A DNA stretch of 64,000 nt from JAMHWF01 sp048500255 (GTDB lineage Bacteria; Pseudomonadota; Gammaproteobacteria; Burkholderiales; Burkholderiaceae_C). Shown in pieces: positions 54,077 to 61,833 of the stretch (position 1 is its first letter; each line of letters begins with the position of its first letter). The notes beneath the pieces are model-generated. The model saw only the letters and a list, made by a program, of their open reading frames with translations. It was not told the DNA's origin and ran no database searches. Both the position numbers and the translations under genes were made by a program. Location of the stretch: positions 62,001-126,000 of the forward strand of contig JASNYH010000005.1 in assembly GCA_048500255.1 (NCBI GenBank), read 5' to 3'.

Positions 54077-54324
54077 CGCAGGTCGCCCAGGGCCTGCTTC
54101 TTCAGCTGTGCCGTCCGCCTCTGTGTCAGGGCACGGCCGGGGCCCGAGCCCAGACCTTCTTCGATCAGTTCGCGCAACCGCTTCTTGGCCTGCTCTTCCT
54201 GGTCCCGGCGGATCAGCTCTCGCAGGTACTCGCTGGTGTTGCCGTATTGGCCGGACCGTACCCGCTGGTCGACGTACTCGCGCAAGGCCTCCGGCAGGGC
54301 AAAGCTCATGGTGTTGCTGCTCAT
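54073..54324 (-). CDS. parD: ParD-family antitoxin
   Basis: This 83-residue antitoxin has an RHH-type N-terminus (MSFALPEALREYVDQRVRSGQYGNTSEYLRELIRRDQEEQ), in which GNTSEYLRELIR is the typical ParD signature. The C-terminus is flexible and basic. The ATG at 54324 (MSSNTMSF) is used; ATGs 15 bases downstream and 9 bases upstream (giving MRAMSS) are alternatives. The pair ParD-ParE is overlapped and lies between the TOTE helicase and the integrase, probably stabilising the element. Confidence 0.88.
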   Translation of the reverse strand: MSSNTMSFALPEALREYVDQRVRSGQYGNTSEYLRELIRRDQEEQAKKRLRELIEEGLGSGPGRALTQRRTAQLKKQALGDLR

Positions 54325-54357
54325 GGCACGCATGATCTCGTCGGCTATCAATAGTTG

Positions 54358-55638
54358 TCAAGCCGCCTCGGCGGTCGGTGCCTGCTGGCGCGCTGCCGCC
54401 GATTGCTTTGTCGGTGGCTGTTGACGTTCCAGCTTTTGCAGCAACTGCCCCCACGCCTCCAGCGCCCGCCGCCGCTCCTCGAAATAGTCGTGCCGGTTGT
54501 AAACACCTTCCACACCCTTGAGCTTGTGGTTGAGGCAGCGTTCGGCCACGTGCGGCTCCACGCCCAGTGCGGCCAAGTGCGTGCGGGCGGTGCGGCGGAA
54601 GTCGTGCACCGTGAAATGGGGCAGGCCGTGCTTCACCTTCCCCATCGCCACGCCCAGCGTCGACTCGCAGACGTGCGGCACCATGCGAGTTTGGAGCTTG
54701 CGCGCCGGCAGCACGTACGCGGCGTTGCAGGCCAGCTCCTTCAGCTTCTGCAGCCACTCCACCGCCATGGACGGCAGCGGGATGTCCAGCGGCTGGCCGG
54801 TCTTGGTGCGGATGCCGGGCAGGTGCCACACCGGCGGGTCGGCTTCCAACTCGAACTCGTCCCAGCGTGCGGCGATCAGTTCGCCCTTACGCACGGCCAG
54901 CAGCAACAGCAGCTTCACCGTCAGCTCGTTCTGCACGCTGAAACCCTTGGCCTGGCGCATGGCCTCGAACAGCGTCACCAGCTCGTCGCGTGACAGCGCC
55001 CGCTCCCGAGCCAGTTCCTTGCCGCCTGCGTCCGCCAGGTCGAAGGCCGCGGCCGGGTTGAAGCGCACCAGGTGGCGCTTGATCGCGTAGTCGAACATGC
55101 GCCGCACCCAGCGCAGCACGTCGTTGGCGATGGTCGGCGCGCCGCGCTTGACCACGGCGCGCAGCATCGCGTCGATGTGCCTTGGCTCCACCGCATCCAG
55201 GGCCAGCTTGCCCAGGTGCGGCTTGATGTCCTTCTCGATGCGGCTGCGCACGATGTTCGGGTGCTTCCAGCGCCCGTTGATCATGCGCTCGAAGTACTCG
55301 TCGGCGAGCTGGCCGACGGTGGTGACGCTGCGCGCGGCCTCGATGCGGGCCAGGGCGGTGGACTTGCGCTCCTGCTTTTCGCCGGCCACGTCGTGGCCGA
55401 GGGCGATCTTGGCGCGGAGTTCCTTGGCCGACTGGCGGGCTGCGGCCAGCGGCAGGTCGGTGTAGCTGCCCAGGTTCATCACGCGCGACTTGCCGGCGAA
55501 GCGATAGCGCAGCCGCCAGTGCGGCGCCGTGCGGTCGGGCCGCCAAGACAGCAGCAGCCCATCGCCATCGGTTCGCCCCTCGAAGCGTTCACCGGCCTTG
55601 ATCCAGGCCCGGATCGCGACGTCGGTCAGCTTGCCCAT
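54358..55638 (-). CDS. int: P4-type tyrosine integrase
   Basis: This 426-residue integrase has an N-terminal arm-binding DUF4102-type domain (KLTDVAIRAWIKAGERF to RVMNLGSYTDLPLAAARQ), a SAM-like core-binding domain and the catalytic domain. There the first Arg lies in LLLLLAVRKGELIAARWDEFE, the HxxR pair in FTVHDFRRTARTHLAALG and the Tyr in KGVEGVYNRHDYFEERRRALE. It is encoded 175 bp inside the right 19-bp repeat with arm-type repeats just upstream, as expected for the integrase that created this element. The C-terminus carries a short Gln/Ala-rich tail. Confidence 0.95.
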   Translation of the reverse strand: MGKLTDVAIRAWIKAGERFEGRTDGDGLLLSWRPDRTAPHWRLRYRFAGKSRVMNLGSYTDLPLAAARQSAKELRAKIALGHDVAGEKQERKSTALARIEAARSVTTVGQLADEYFERMINGRWKHPNIVRSRIEKDIKPHLGKLALDAVEPRHIDAMLRAVVKRGAPTIANDVLRWVRRMFDYAIKRHLVRFNPAAAFDLADAGGKELARERALSRDELVTLFEAMRQAKGFSVQNELTVKLLLLLAVRKGELIAARWDEFELEADPPVWHLPGIRTKTGQPLDIPLPSMAVEWLQKLKELACNAAYVLPARKLQTRMVPHVCESTLGVAMGKVKHGLPHFTVHDFRRTARTHLAALGVEPHVAERCLNHKLKGVEGVYNRHDYFEERRRALEAWGQLLQKLERQQPPTKQSAAARQQAPTAEAA

Positions 55639-55652
55639 CGTCCACCCCGCGT

Positions 55653-55702
55653 GTGTACCCGGAAAGGGCCCCGGACCGTTCCGGGTACACGCTCGGGTAC
55701 AC
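55653..55702. repeat. Arm-type GTGTACCC / GGGTACAC repeats, right end
   Basis: An inverted copy GTGTACCC (55653-55660) is followed by two direct copies GGGTACAC (55683-55690 and 55695-55702). They lie in the int promoter region and match the pair near the left end. Binding here could couple integrase expression and recombination. Confidence 0.6.
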
Positions 55703-55812
55703 GGAAATTCTGGGATGGGGTGGGCCGCTGTTCAACCTCCTGAAACGCTAAGCCCGCGTAAACGCTGGACTTTCCGGCCGCTTGGGGGTGTCAAGAGACC
55801 CCCTGAAACCTC

Positions 55813-55831
55813 ACTCGATGTTCTGCACCTG
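55813..55831. repeat. Attachment site, right copy (attR)
   Basis: This 19-bp sequence is identical to 37885-37903. On the minus strand it reads QVQNIE-stop. The flanking sequence to the right gives DDKTQVDQALGAHLAL (in frame, only 22 codons open), which is not YicC-like. This copy is therefore not at the original gene; another copy should lie further right. Confidence 0.7.
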
Positions 55832-56029
55832 AAGCGCGAGATGCGCTCCAAGCGCTTGATCCACTTGGGTTTTGTCGTCCTACGCCCTCCCGAACCCCAC
55901 AAGGAACCCCACATCTGCGGACTCCTTGCGACGGAAGAGCGGACCGTCGCAGCACGCCGTCAGTCTACAGCCTCTCCCGCGGGGGAGGAGGCCTTGCACG
56001 AAGTCTCGTGCTCGACGGACCACGATTCG
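55832..56029. other. Non-coding start of the second accessory segment
   Basis: This 198-bp stretch lies between the right repeat and the frameshifted gene. I see no supported gene in it. Together with the att and arm repeats it makes up the region from the integrase start to the pseudogene stop. Confidence 0.4.
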
Positions 56030-56964
56030 TCATCCGGCCACCAGAGTGGGCGGCTCCTTGCCATCGGCTTCCGTACGAATACCTGCGGCAAGTGCATCAA
56101 GCGGGTTCGCGAGTTGGGATCGGACGAGATCGACCCAGACGCGGAGCCCGGGTGGGGTCGAATCGGGTTCGATGGTGTTCTCCAGCGCCTTGAGGAAGCG
56201 AGAAACGATGACGTGCTCTTCGGCCTTGGCCGCGGCGATGGCCCGATCGACTTGGGCCTTTCGTGCGGCCTTGCGCTGAGTCAGGGCTTGCTGGGTCGCG
56301 AACCAAGCCTGGCGCTCTGCTGCACGCCGCTCTTCACACACGCGCTCGGCTTGCCCTCTCCGCGTCGACGATCTTGCGCTGTACGCCCTGGGCCTGAAGC
56401 ATGGCCAGAATGTCTCGTGCAATCTCGGGCAGCCGCTTCTCGAGTTCCGCAGCCGTGCCAACCCATTGCTTCATGCTGCCGATCTGCCGCTCGACCTTCA
56501 GCTTGAAGGAGTCGCGAGGTCTGTAGCTTGTGTCCCCGACATCCCGCGAGGCACCGGAGATTTGATGCTTGGCGCTGTGCGGACAAAACCTTGTCGTATT
56601 CCTCGGCAAAGGACAGGCGGACCACCTCACCGTCGTGCTGCACTTCGAACCAACGCGATCGCTGTTCGTGCTTCGCCTGCACCTTGCATCCGGTTGCCAG
56701 CAGTGCCCGAAGCAGCGCGTCGTCGAAGCGCAGGATCCAGTCGATGTTTCTCAGCGTAGCAGCGATGCGCAAGCAGCCATCGGTGTCCGGCGTGTAGCGC
56801 CCATAGGAAGTTCTCGGCAGCAGGAACCATGAGACCTTCGGCTCGCCGCGTACGGCCGAACGCGCAGCCGCCTTCTCCGCCTTGTCGATCGCTGACCGGA
56901 TTCCGGCAAAGAACTTGGCTGTCTTCGCGACCGCAGGATGGCAACCGGTGAGTGTCGGGCGCAT
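56030..56964 (-). pseudogene. Frameshifted gene of unknown function
   Basis: Three consecutive minus-strand frames give one continuous-looking protein. Residues from 56964 read MRPTLTGCHPAVAKTAKFF to YDKVLSAQRQ. A second frame runs from AKHQISGASRDVG through VERQIGSMKQWVGTAAELEKR to KIVDAER. A third frame covers GQAERVCEERRAAERQAWF to the stop at 56030. Shifts lie near 56560-56585 and 56365-56390. The middle part is coiled-coil-like, and the first part has KVSWFLLPRTSYGRYTPDTDG. The family is unknown to me. Two independent shifts suggest decay. Confidence 0.55.
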
Positions 56965-57084
56965 CTCCGCGGTCCTCCATCCGCGCTAGACTGAACCGAA
57001 CAGCGTCCCACGGATTGGTTGGGGCTGAAGTAACTCAGCGAGGCAGCCTCCTTGCGCGATACATCCCGCCACGAGCAGATCAAC

Positions 57085-57561
57085 ATGCGCCATCTGCTGG
57101 CATTCATGGTGACGGCTCAAAACGGAAACGTCAGTAAAGCTGCAGTTCAGCTCTTCAAGGCTCAGTCGGCGGTGTCCCGATCCATTCGAGAGTTGGAGGC
57201 GACGTTGTCGGTCACGCTGCTCGAGAAAACGAAGGGGCGGCTGCTGTGTACCCCGTTCGGCAACGCTGTTCTGGACCGTGCGATCAGGGCGCATCAAGAA
57301 CTTAAGGCTGGGCTGGCCGAAGTCATCCGTGAGGTGGGCCGGAGAGGTCCAGCCAGCGCAGCGACGATCGCGGCGCTATTCAACGAGGCCCGCCTCGTCT
57401 ATATCGCCGGTGTTGCGGAATCCGGGCGAGTCGCGAGCGTCGCTGCGTCCCTGGGAGTGTCGCAGGCGGCCGTCAGCAGCGCCATTGCTTCCGTAGAAGC
57501 TGCTCTGCAGCTACCGCTCTTTGAGCGCGCATACACCGGGATGAGGCTAAGGATGGTCTGA
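57085..57561 (+). pseudogene. LysR-type regulator with two N-terminal HTH domains, truncated by an IS
   Basis: About 158 codons remain. The first LysR HTH is MRHLLAFMVTAQNGNVSKAAVQLFKAQSAVSRSIRELE. A second one follows at about residue 104 (ARLVYIAGVAESGRVASVAASLGVSQAAVSSAIASVEAALQLPLFER). The frame then runs into the left end of the IS and stops at its bases 57559-57561, so the effector domain is lost. A TTG at 57052 is a possible earlier start. Tandem HTH domains are not usual in LysR proteins. The remainder is not found on the other side of the IS. Confidence 0.6.
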
Positions 57562-58715
57562 ACAAGTCCACCGATGATGCCGTGGCGCGTTGATTGATGC
57601 AAAGGAGCCTGCGCGATGAGCCAGATCAGTTTTGCGGACGCGGAGTACGCCGGCAAGCGGAAGAAGACGCGGCGCGAGGTGTTCCTCGAAGAGATGGATC
57701 TGGTGGTTCCGTGGAAGGTGCTGCTAAAGATCATTGAGCCGCACTACCCGGTGGCCGGCCGCGGCCGCAGGCCGTACGCACTGGAATCGATGCTGCGGGT
57801 TCACCTGATGCAGAACTGGTTTGCGCTCAGCGACCCGGCGATGGAGGAGGCGCTGTACGAGATCGCTTCGCTTCGAGCCTTCGCTCGTCTGAGCCTGAAC
57901 GAGCCGATTCCGGACGAGACGACGATCCTGAACTTCCGCCATCTGCTCGAAGCCAACGATCTGGCCGAGGACATCCTCAAAGCGATCAATGCGCTGCTGG
58001 CGCGCACGGGCCTGCTCTTGAAGCAAGGCAGCATCGTGGACGCCACCATCATCGCCGCGCCCAGTTCCACGAAGAACGCCGAAGGTGAGCGCGACCCAGA
58101 GATGCACCAAACGAAGAAGGGCAACCAGTGGTTCTTCGGGATGAAGGCGCACATAGGGGTGGACGCCGACAGCGGCCTGGTGCACACGGTCACGACGACG
58201 GCGGCCAATGAAGCGGATGTCGAACAGGTAGCAGACCTGCTGCACGGGAAGGAAGAACAGGTGTGGGCCGACTCCGGCTACCGCGGAGCGCCGAGCCGTG
58301 TGGACCGAGAAGATCTGCAGTGGCACATCGCGGCTCGACCGAGCGACATCGCCAAGCTGCCCGACGGCAGGGCCAAGACGAAGGTTCAGAAGGCAGAGCA
58401 CCGCAAGGCCAGCGTCCGTGCGAAAGTGGAGCATCCCTTCCGTGTGATCAAGCGCCAGTTCGGCCTGGTGAAGGTGAGGTTCCGCGGGTTGGCCAAGAAC
58501 ACGGCGCACGTGGTGACCCTGTTCGCGCTGTCGAACCTGTGGATGGCGCGGAAGCAGTTGATGGCCTCCGTGGGAGCAGTCCGTCCGAAAGCAGCGTGAG
58601 GCGATGAAATGAGGCCGAAACCGCACGAAAACGTGAGCCGTAAGCGGAGCTGCCGGCTGAGGCGCCGACTTGATGCGCCGCGAGTGCGCGCGAATCGGCC
58701 TTGTTCAGACCTTCC
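57551..58715 (+). mobile_element. IS5-family insertion sequence
   Basis: This 1165-bp element has terminal inverted repeats GGATGGTCTGAACAAG (57551-57566) and CTTGTTCAGACCTTCC (58700-58715), identical at 15 of 16 positions. It contains one transposase gene. The flanks CTAA on the left and TTAA on the right are not a clean target duplication. It is inserted in the tandem-HTH LysR gene. Confidence 0.88.
57616..58599 (+). CDS. IS5-family DDE transposase
   Basis: This 327-residue transposase has the DUF772-type N-terminus (LKIIEPHYPVAGRGRRPYALESMLRVHLMQNWFALSDPAMEEALYE) and the DDE domain. The acidic residues lie in KQGSIVDATIIAAPSSTKN, VWADSGYRG and RAKVEHPFRVIKRQFG. The reading frame is intact, so the element may still be active. 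The ATG has an AGGAGCC element upstream. Confidence 0.95.
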   Translation: MSQISFADAEYAGKRKKTRREVFLEEMDLVVPWKVLLKIIEPHYPVAGRGRRPYALESMLRVHLMQNWFALSDPAMEEALYEIASLRAFARLSLNEPIPDETTILNFRHLLEANDLAEDILKAINALLARTGLLLKQGSIVDATIIAAPSSTKNAEGERDPEMHQTKKGNQWFFGMKAHIGVDADSGLVHTVTTTAANEADVEQVADLLHGKEEQVWADSGYRGAPSRVDREDLQWHIAARPSDIAKLPDGRAKTKVQKAEHRKASVRAKVEHPFRVIKRQFGLVKVRFRGLAKNTAHVVTLFALSNLWMARKQLMASVGAVRPKAA

Positions 58716-58830
58716 TTAATGCCAGTTATTTGCGGGACAGGACACTAGGCAGGGGCCTTATCAACAGCCAATACGACGCGAGCCTACCTTCGTCCGCGTG
58801 ATAGCTCAGATTGGCCGACGTCGGGGCCCA

Positions 58831-59442
58831 TCAGGCCGGGTGCATACAAGGCAGCGACAGCTTTGAAAACTCCGCCAAGCAGCGCTTGAACCAGTAAGTG
58901 AAGTGTTCCGGGCGTCGCTCCGCCTCGCGTTGCAGATCGTTCGGATCGATCCAGCACCACGCCTCGACTTCGTCCGGATGGTGTCGCGGCGAGGCGTCGC
59001 AGCGGCCGACGAAGACGTGATCGTACTCGTGCTCGATCAGGCCGTTGTCGACTTCAACCCGGTAGACGAACTCGTGCACGCGCTCAAGCTGGCAGTCGAA
59101 GCCCATCTCCTCGATCAACCGGCGATGCGCAGCCTGCTCGGTATCTTCGCCAGGTCTCGGGTGGCTACAGCAAGTGTTCGACCACAGTCCGCCGGAGTGG
59201 TACTTGGAGCGAGCACGCTGCTGCAGCAGCATGCGTCCCGCGCGGTCGTAGACGATGATGGAGAACGCGCGGTGCAAGAGTCCCGACTCGTGCGCCGCGC
59301 GCTTTTCGGCCGCGCCAATGGGGTGGTCGCACGCATCGACGAGGATGACCTCTTCCGGCCCTCGACCCGCGCCCGATTGCCGCTGCGCAGTGAGATGCAC
59401 GTCATGAGAGAAGGATTGGCAGTGGTGAACCGGGCTCGCCAA
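58831..59442 (-). CDS. idi: Isopentenyl-diphosphate delta-isomerase (type I)
   Basis: This 203-residue Nudix-fold enzyme interconverts isopentenyl and dimethylallyl diphosphate. The catalytic cysteine lies in LWSNTCCSHPRPGED and the Nudix-like glutamates in AAHRRLIEEMGF. The second catalytic Glu is in IEHEYDHVFVGR. The start is uncertain: a TTG directly after folE2 is given, but a GTG at 59400 is also plausible. It probably shares a transcript with folE2. Type I isomerase is unusual in betaproteobacteria with the MEP pathway. In this segment it may raise dimethylallyl phosphate for prenylated FMN made by UbiX. Confidence 0.9.
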   Translation of the reverse strand: MASPVHHCQSFSHDVHLTAQRQSGAGRGPEEVILVDACDHPIGAAEKRAAHESGLLHRAFSIIVYDRAGRMLLQQRARSKYHSGGLWSNTCCSHPRPGEDTEQAAHRRLIEEMGFDCQLERVHEFVYRVEVDNGLIEHEYDHVFVGRCDASPRHHPDEVEAWCWIDPNDLQREAERRPEHFTYWFKRCLAEFSKLSLPCMHPA

Positions 59443-60237
59443 TTACATCCTCTCGATGCGAGCAAACGCGCTGTGGTTGTGGATCGACTCGAAGTTCTCG
59501 ACGTCGATGCTGTAGCGCAGTACGCGCCGGTCTGCGTTCAAGAGCAACGCGACATCGCGTACCAGATCCTCAACAAACTTCGGTCTCTCGTAGGCTCGCT
59601 CGGTGACCCACTTCTCGTCCGCGCGCTTGAGAAGAGGCCAGATTTCGCTGGAAGCGCATTCTTCCGCGAAACGCACCATCTCGTGCCACTCTATGGGTTC
59701 GTCGTGCTCGACGCAGATCGTTATATGTGACCGCTGGTTGTGCGCTCCGTAGTTCGAGATTTCTTTGCTGCAAGGGCACAAGCTCTTTACAGGCACGACT
59801 ACCTCGGTCCACGATGTGGTGATACCGGCGTGCCGATGGACCTGCCAGCGTGCCTGGATGTCTAGCAGGCTTTCGACGCCGGAGACAGGCGCACGTTTGC
59901 GCACGAAGAACGTGAACGAGGCTTCGATTCGTCCCTCGCTCGCATGGAGCGCGTCGAGCATGCCGATCAGCTGCGCGCGCAGTTCCGCTACATCGAATGC
60001 GATGTTGCGCGACGCGTCCAGCCACTGCAGAAGGCGCGACATGTGCGTGCCCTTCTGGTCAGCGGACAAGGCCACGTCCAGATTCCACTTGGCTGTCGTC
60101 GTCTGCAGTTCTCGGCCAACGCGCAGTTGCAGCGGGTATCGCACATCCTTGACCCCGACACGCTGGATGGGTAGCCGACGTCCATCGACCTTGCTTTGCG
60201 TGTCTACCATGGACAAGGCGAACTCCGGCGCGTTCAT
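59443..60237 (-). CDS. folE2: GTP cyclohydrolase FolE2 (type IB)
   Basis: This 264-residue enzyme makes 7,8-dihydroneopterin triphosphate from GTP and is a metal-flexible alternative to FolE. It starts MNAPEFALSMVDTQSKVDGRRLPIQRVGVKDVRYP and shows KGTHMSRLLQWLDA, the Cys-containing SLCPCSKEISNYGAHNQRSHITI and a C-terminal RYSIDVENFESIHNHSAFARIE. The downstream idi start directly follows its stop. It belongs to the pterin pathway, so its link to the neighbouring prFMN genes is not explained by known chemistry. Confidence 0.95.
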   Translation of the reverse strand: MNAPEFALSMVDTQSKVDGRRLPIQRVGVKDVRYPLQLRVGRELQTTTAKWNLDVALSADQKGTHMSRLLQWLDASRNIAFDVAELRAQLIGMLDALHASEGRIEASFTFFVRKRAPVSGVESLLDIQARWQVHRHAGITTSWTEVVVPVKSLCPCSKEISNYGAHNQRSHITICVEHDEPIEWHEMVRFAEECASSEIWPLLKRADEKWVTERAYERPKFVEDLVRDVALLLNADRRVLRYSIDVENFESIHNHSAFARIERM

Positions 60238-60257
60238 GGCTTGTCGCTGCCTCCGGT

Positions 60258-60488
60258 TCAGTCGGCTCGCAGCCCAGCCGCCTTTGCGGGAACAGTGAAG
60301 CGCTGGTTTTCGTTGCCGAGCGCGATAGCCGACTGTTCGGGCGTGCAGCCGATCGGCTCAACACCAGCGTGCTGAAGCAGCTTGACGACGTCGGGTGGGC
60401 TATGCGCTGCCTGCGCCTGTCTCACGGGCAACAGGCCGGTCTGCACATTGCGGCCGGCGGCGTTTGGGAAGGCATAGCGCTTCAACAT
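60258..60488 (-). pseudogene. C-terminal remnant of a Bug-type (TctC) binding protein
   Basis: Only the last part of a Bug-family protein is left. The stretch SPPDVVKLLQHAGVEPIGCTPEQ is followed by NENQRFTVPAKAAGLRAD to the stop, as at the end of intact Bug proteins such as the one at 32170. The first 30 residues are not family-like and there is no signal peptide. It lies 20 bp before folE2 and suggests that a transporter gene was deleted during assembly of this segment. Confidence 0.65.
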
Positions 60489-60564
60489 CTTCTCTACTGA
60501 CCTTGCGAGGGGCGCGTCATCCGCGGGCCTTCTGGATGCACTGCACGAGTCGACCTTCGGAACG

Positions 60565-60577
60565 TCCAGGATATGGA
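60565..60577. promoter_or_regulatory. TCCA-N5-TGGA operator-like site 1
   Basis: TCCAGGATATGGA is one of four related sites around the IclR gene. It lies 77 bp upstream of the Bug remnant and could control the leftward folE2-idi transcript. Confidence 0.6.
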
Positions 60578-60686
60578 CAAATCTTGCGTCCGATGGCTGC
60601 GCACCGAACGTGAAGTCTGATGGTCACTTGCGATTCATGCTAGCACCATGAGGTTGCTTCGTGATAGAAGGAAGGTTGAAAAGGTA

Positions 60687-60699
60687 TCCATATAATGGA
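60687..60699. promoter_or_regulatory. TCCA-N5-TGGA operator-like site 2
   Basis: TCCATATAATGGA ends 9 bp before the iclR start at 60708, a position suited to autoregulation. Confidence 0.6.
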
Positions 60700-60707
60700 C
60701 AACTGCC

Positions 60708-61529
60708 ATGCCCACCACGCGCCGCCCTTCCACTCCCAAGCGAATCGCAGCCGGCGCCGCCAAGTCGTCAGGCACCCAGACCATCGAGCGGGCCTCGCTG
60801 CTCGTGAGGCTGATTGCTTCGCGGAGCCGTACAGGAATGCGCCTGACCGAGGTCGTTCAGCATTCGGGGCTTCAGCGTCCTACCGCCCACCGCATCCTGA
60901 AGTGCCTCGTCGATGAAGGTTTTCTGATGCAGGATGCCGAATCGCACCACTACTTCCTCGGTCCGCTGATCTTCGAGTTGGGGCTAGCATCGGCACCGCA
61001 GTTCAATCTCTGCGACATCTGTCGTCCGTCGCTACAGCGCATCGCCGAGCAGACCGGCGACACGGTGTTCCTGTCGGTGCGAAGTGGCTACGACTCGGTG
61101 TGCATCGACCGGAAGGAGGGCGGCTTTCCTATCAAGGCGCTGACGCTCGAGGTGGGCGCGCGGCGCCCGCTCGGGGTTGGCGCCGGAGGGATGGCGTTGC
61201 TGCTTCCGCTGCCTGACGATGCCATCGACGAGATCGTTCGAGCCAATGCCAGACGGCTGGGCAGTCACAGTCTTACGGTGCCCTCGCTGATGAAGATGCT
61301 GAGGCGCTCACAGCGGCTTGGCTACGCGCTCAACGATGCGCACGTCACCGCAGCTGCCACCACGCTGGGTTTGCCGATCGTGAACCGCTACGGCCACCCG
61401 TTTGCCGCCCTCAGCATGGCGGCGATTTCGAGCCGGATGCCGCCGAAGCGCCAAGCCGAGCTCGTGGTCATCCTTCAGTCCGAGATCGCGATGATCGAAG
61501 GCGCCCTGGAGCAGGTGACGAGGCCGTAG
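60708..61529 (+). CDS. IclR-family transcriptional regulator
   Basis: This 273-residue regulator has an N-terminal winged HTH (TIERASLLVRLIASRSRTGMRLTEVVQHSGLQRPTAHRILKCLVDEGFL) and an IclR effector domain. The latter includes LSVRSGYDSVCIDRKEGGFPIKALTLEVGARRPLGVGAGGMALL and ends GLPIVNRYGHPFAALSMAAISSRM. IclR regulators commonly control aromatic-acid catabolism. It is upstream of ubiX-ubiD in the same direction. Four copies of a candidate binding site surround it. Confidence 0.92.
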   Translation: MPTTRRPSTPKRIAAGAAKSSGTQTIERASLLVRLIASRSRTGMRLTEVVQHSGLQRPTAHRILKCLVDEGFLMQDAESHHYFLGPLIFELGLASAPQFNLCDICRPSLQRIAEQTGDTVFLSVRSGYDSVCIDRKEGGFPIKALTLEVGARRPLGVGAGGMALLLPLPDDAIDEIVRANARRLGSHSLTVPSLMKMLRRSQRLGYALNDAHVTAAATTLGLPIVNRYGHPFAALSMAAISSRMPPKRQAELVVILQSEIAMIEGALEQVTRP

Positions 61530-61651
61530 TCACGCCGAATCGCTGCTGCTGCTTGAGCGTGTCGTCTCCAGAGTGGCGCGCATCCCGGTCTTCCGTGATG
61601 CCGCAGCGTTGATGTCGCCGCGCTATGGCTTGAGGCGCACTTTCTTACCGT

Positions 61652-61664
61652 CTCAGAATATGGA
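61652..61664. promoter_or_regulatory. Operator-like site 3 (CTCA-GAATA-TGGA)
   Basis: CTCAGAATATGGA shares GAATATGGA with site 4, but the left half is degenerate. Confidence 0.45.
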
Positions 61665-61787
61665 CCCGTTTTTTCGCGACCTCGTATGCACCGACGAGAG
61701 GTCCGCTGCTAGCATTTCAGTGCACTGCGAACGCGAGACTGGCTCTCATGGAAGGTAGTCAGTAGTCGGATCATGAGACCGCAGGCG

Positions 61788-61800
61788 TCCAGAATATGGA
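61788..61800. promoter_or_regulatory. TCCA-N5-TGGA operator-like site 4
   Basis: TCCAGAATATGGA lies 33 bp before the ubiX start at 61834, close to where a promoter core would be. Confidence 0.6.
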
Positions 61801-61833
61801 CATGCTCCAGACTCGTTGAAAGGTAGTACGAGC

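Larger units (their letters stand above)
37885..55831. mobile_element. Integrative element carrying defence and toxin-antitoxin genes
   Basis: A 17.9-kb segment is bounded by 19-bp direct repeats and carries a P4-type integrase next to the right repeat. It also carries a second tyrosine-recombinase-type protein, four defence-like genes in one operon, a TOTE-type helicase and three toxin-antitoxin pairs. No conjugation, replication or phage structural gene is visible, so it would need to be mobilised by another element. Repeats resembling arm-type integrase sites lie inside both ends. Confidence 0.75.
61530..61833. promoter_or_regulatory. Promoter region of the ubiX-ubiD genes
   Basis: This 304-bp gap holds two of the TCCA-N5-TGGA type sites (61652-61664 with a changed first base, and 61788-61800) and no supported gene. 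It is therefore the likely control region for ubiX-ubiD. Confidence 0.6.

Noticed and set aside
37885..55831. Conjugative element (ICE) or prophage
   Set aside because: No relaxase, type IV secretion, replication, capsid or terminase gene is visible between the repeats. It is better called an integrative element with cargo.
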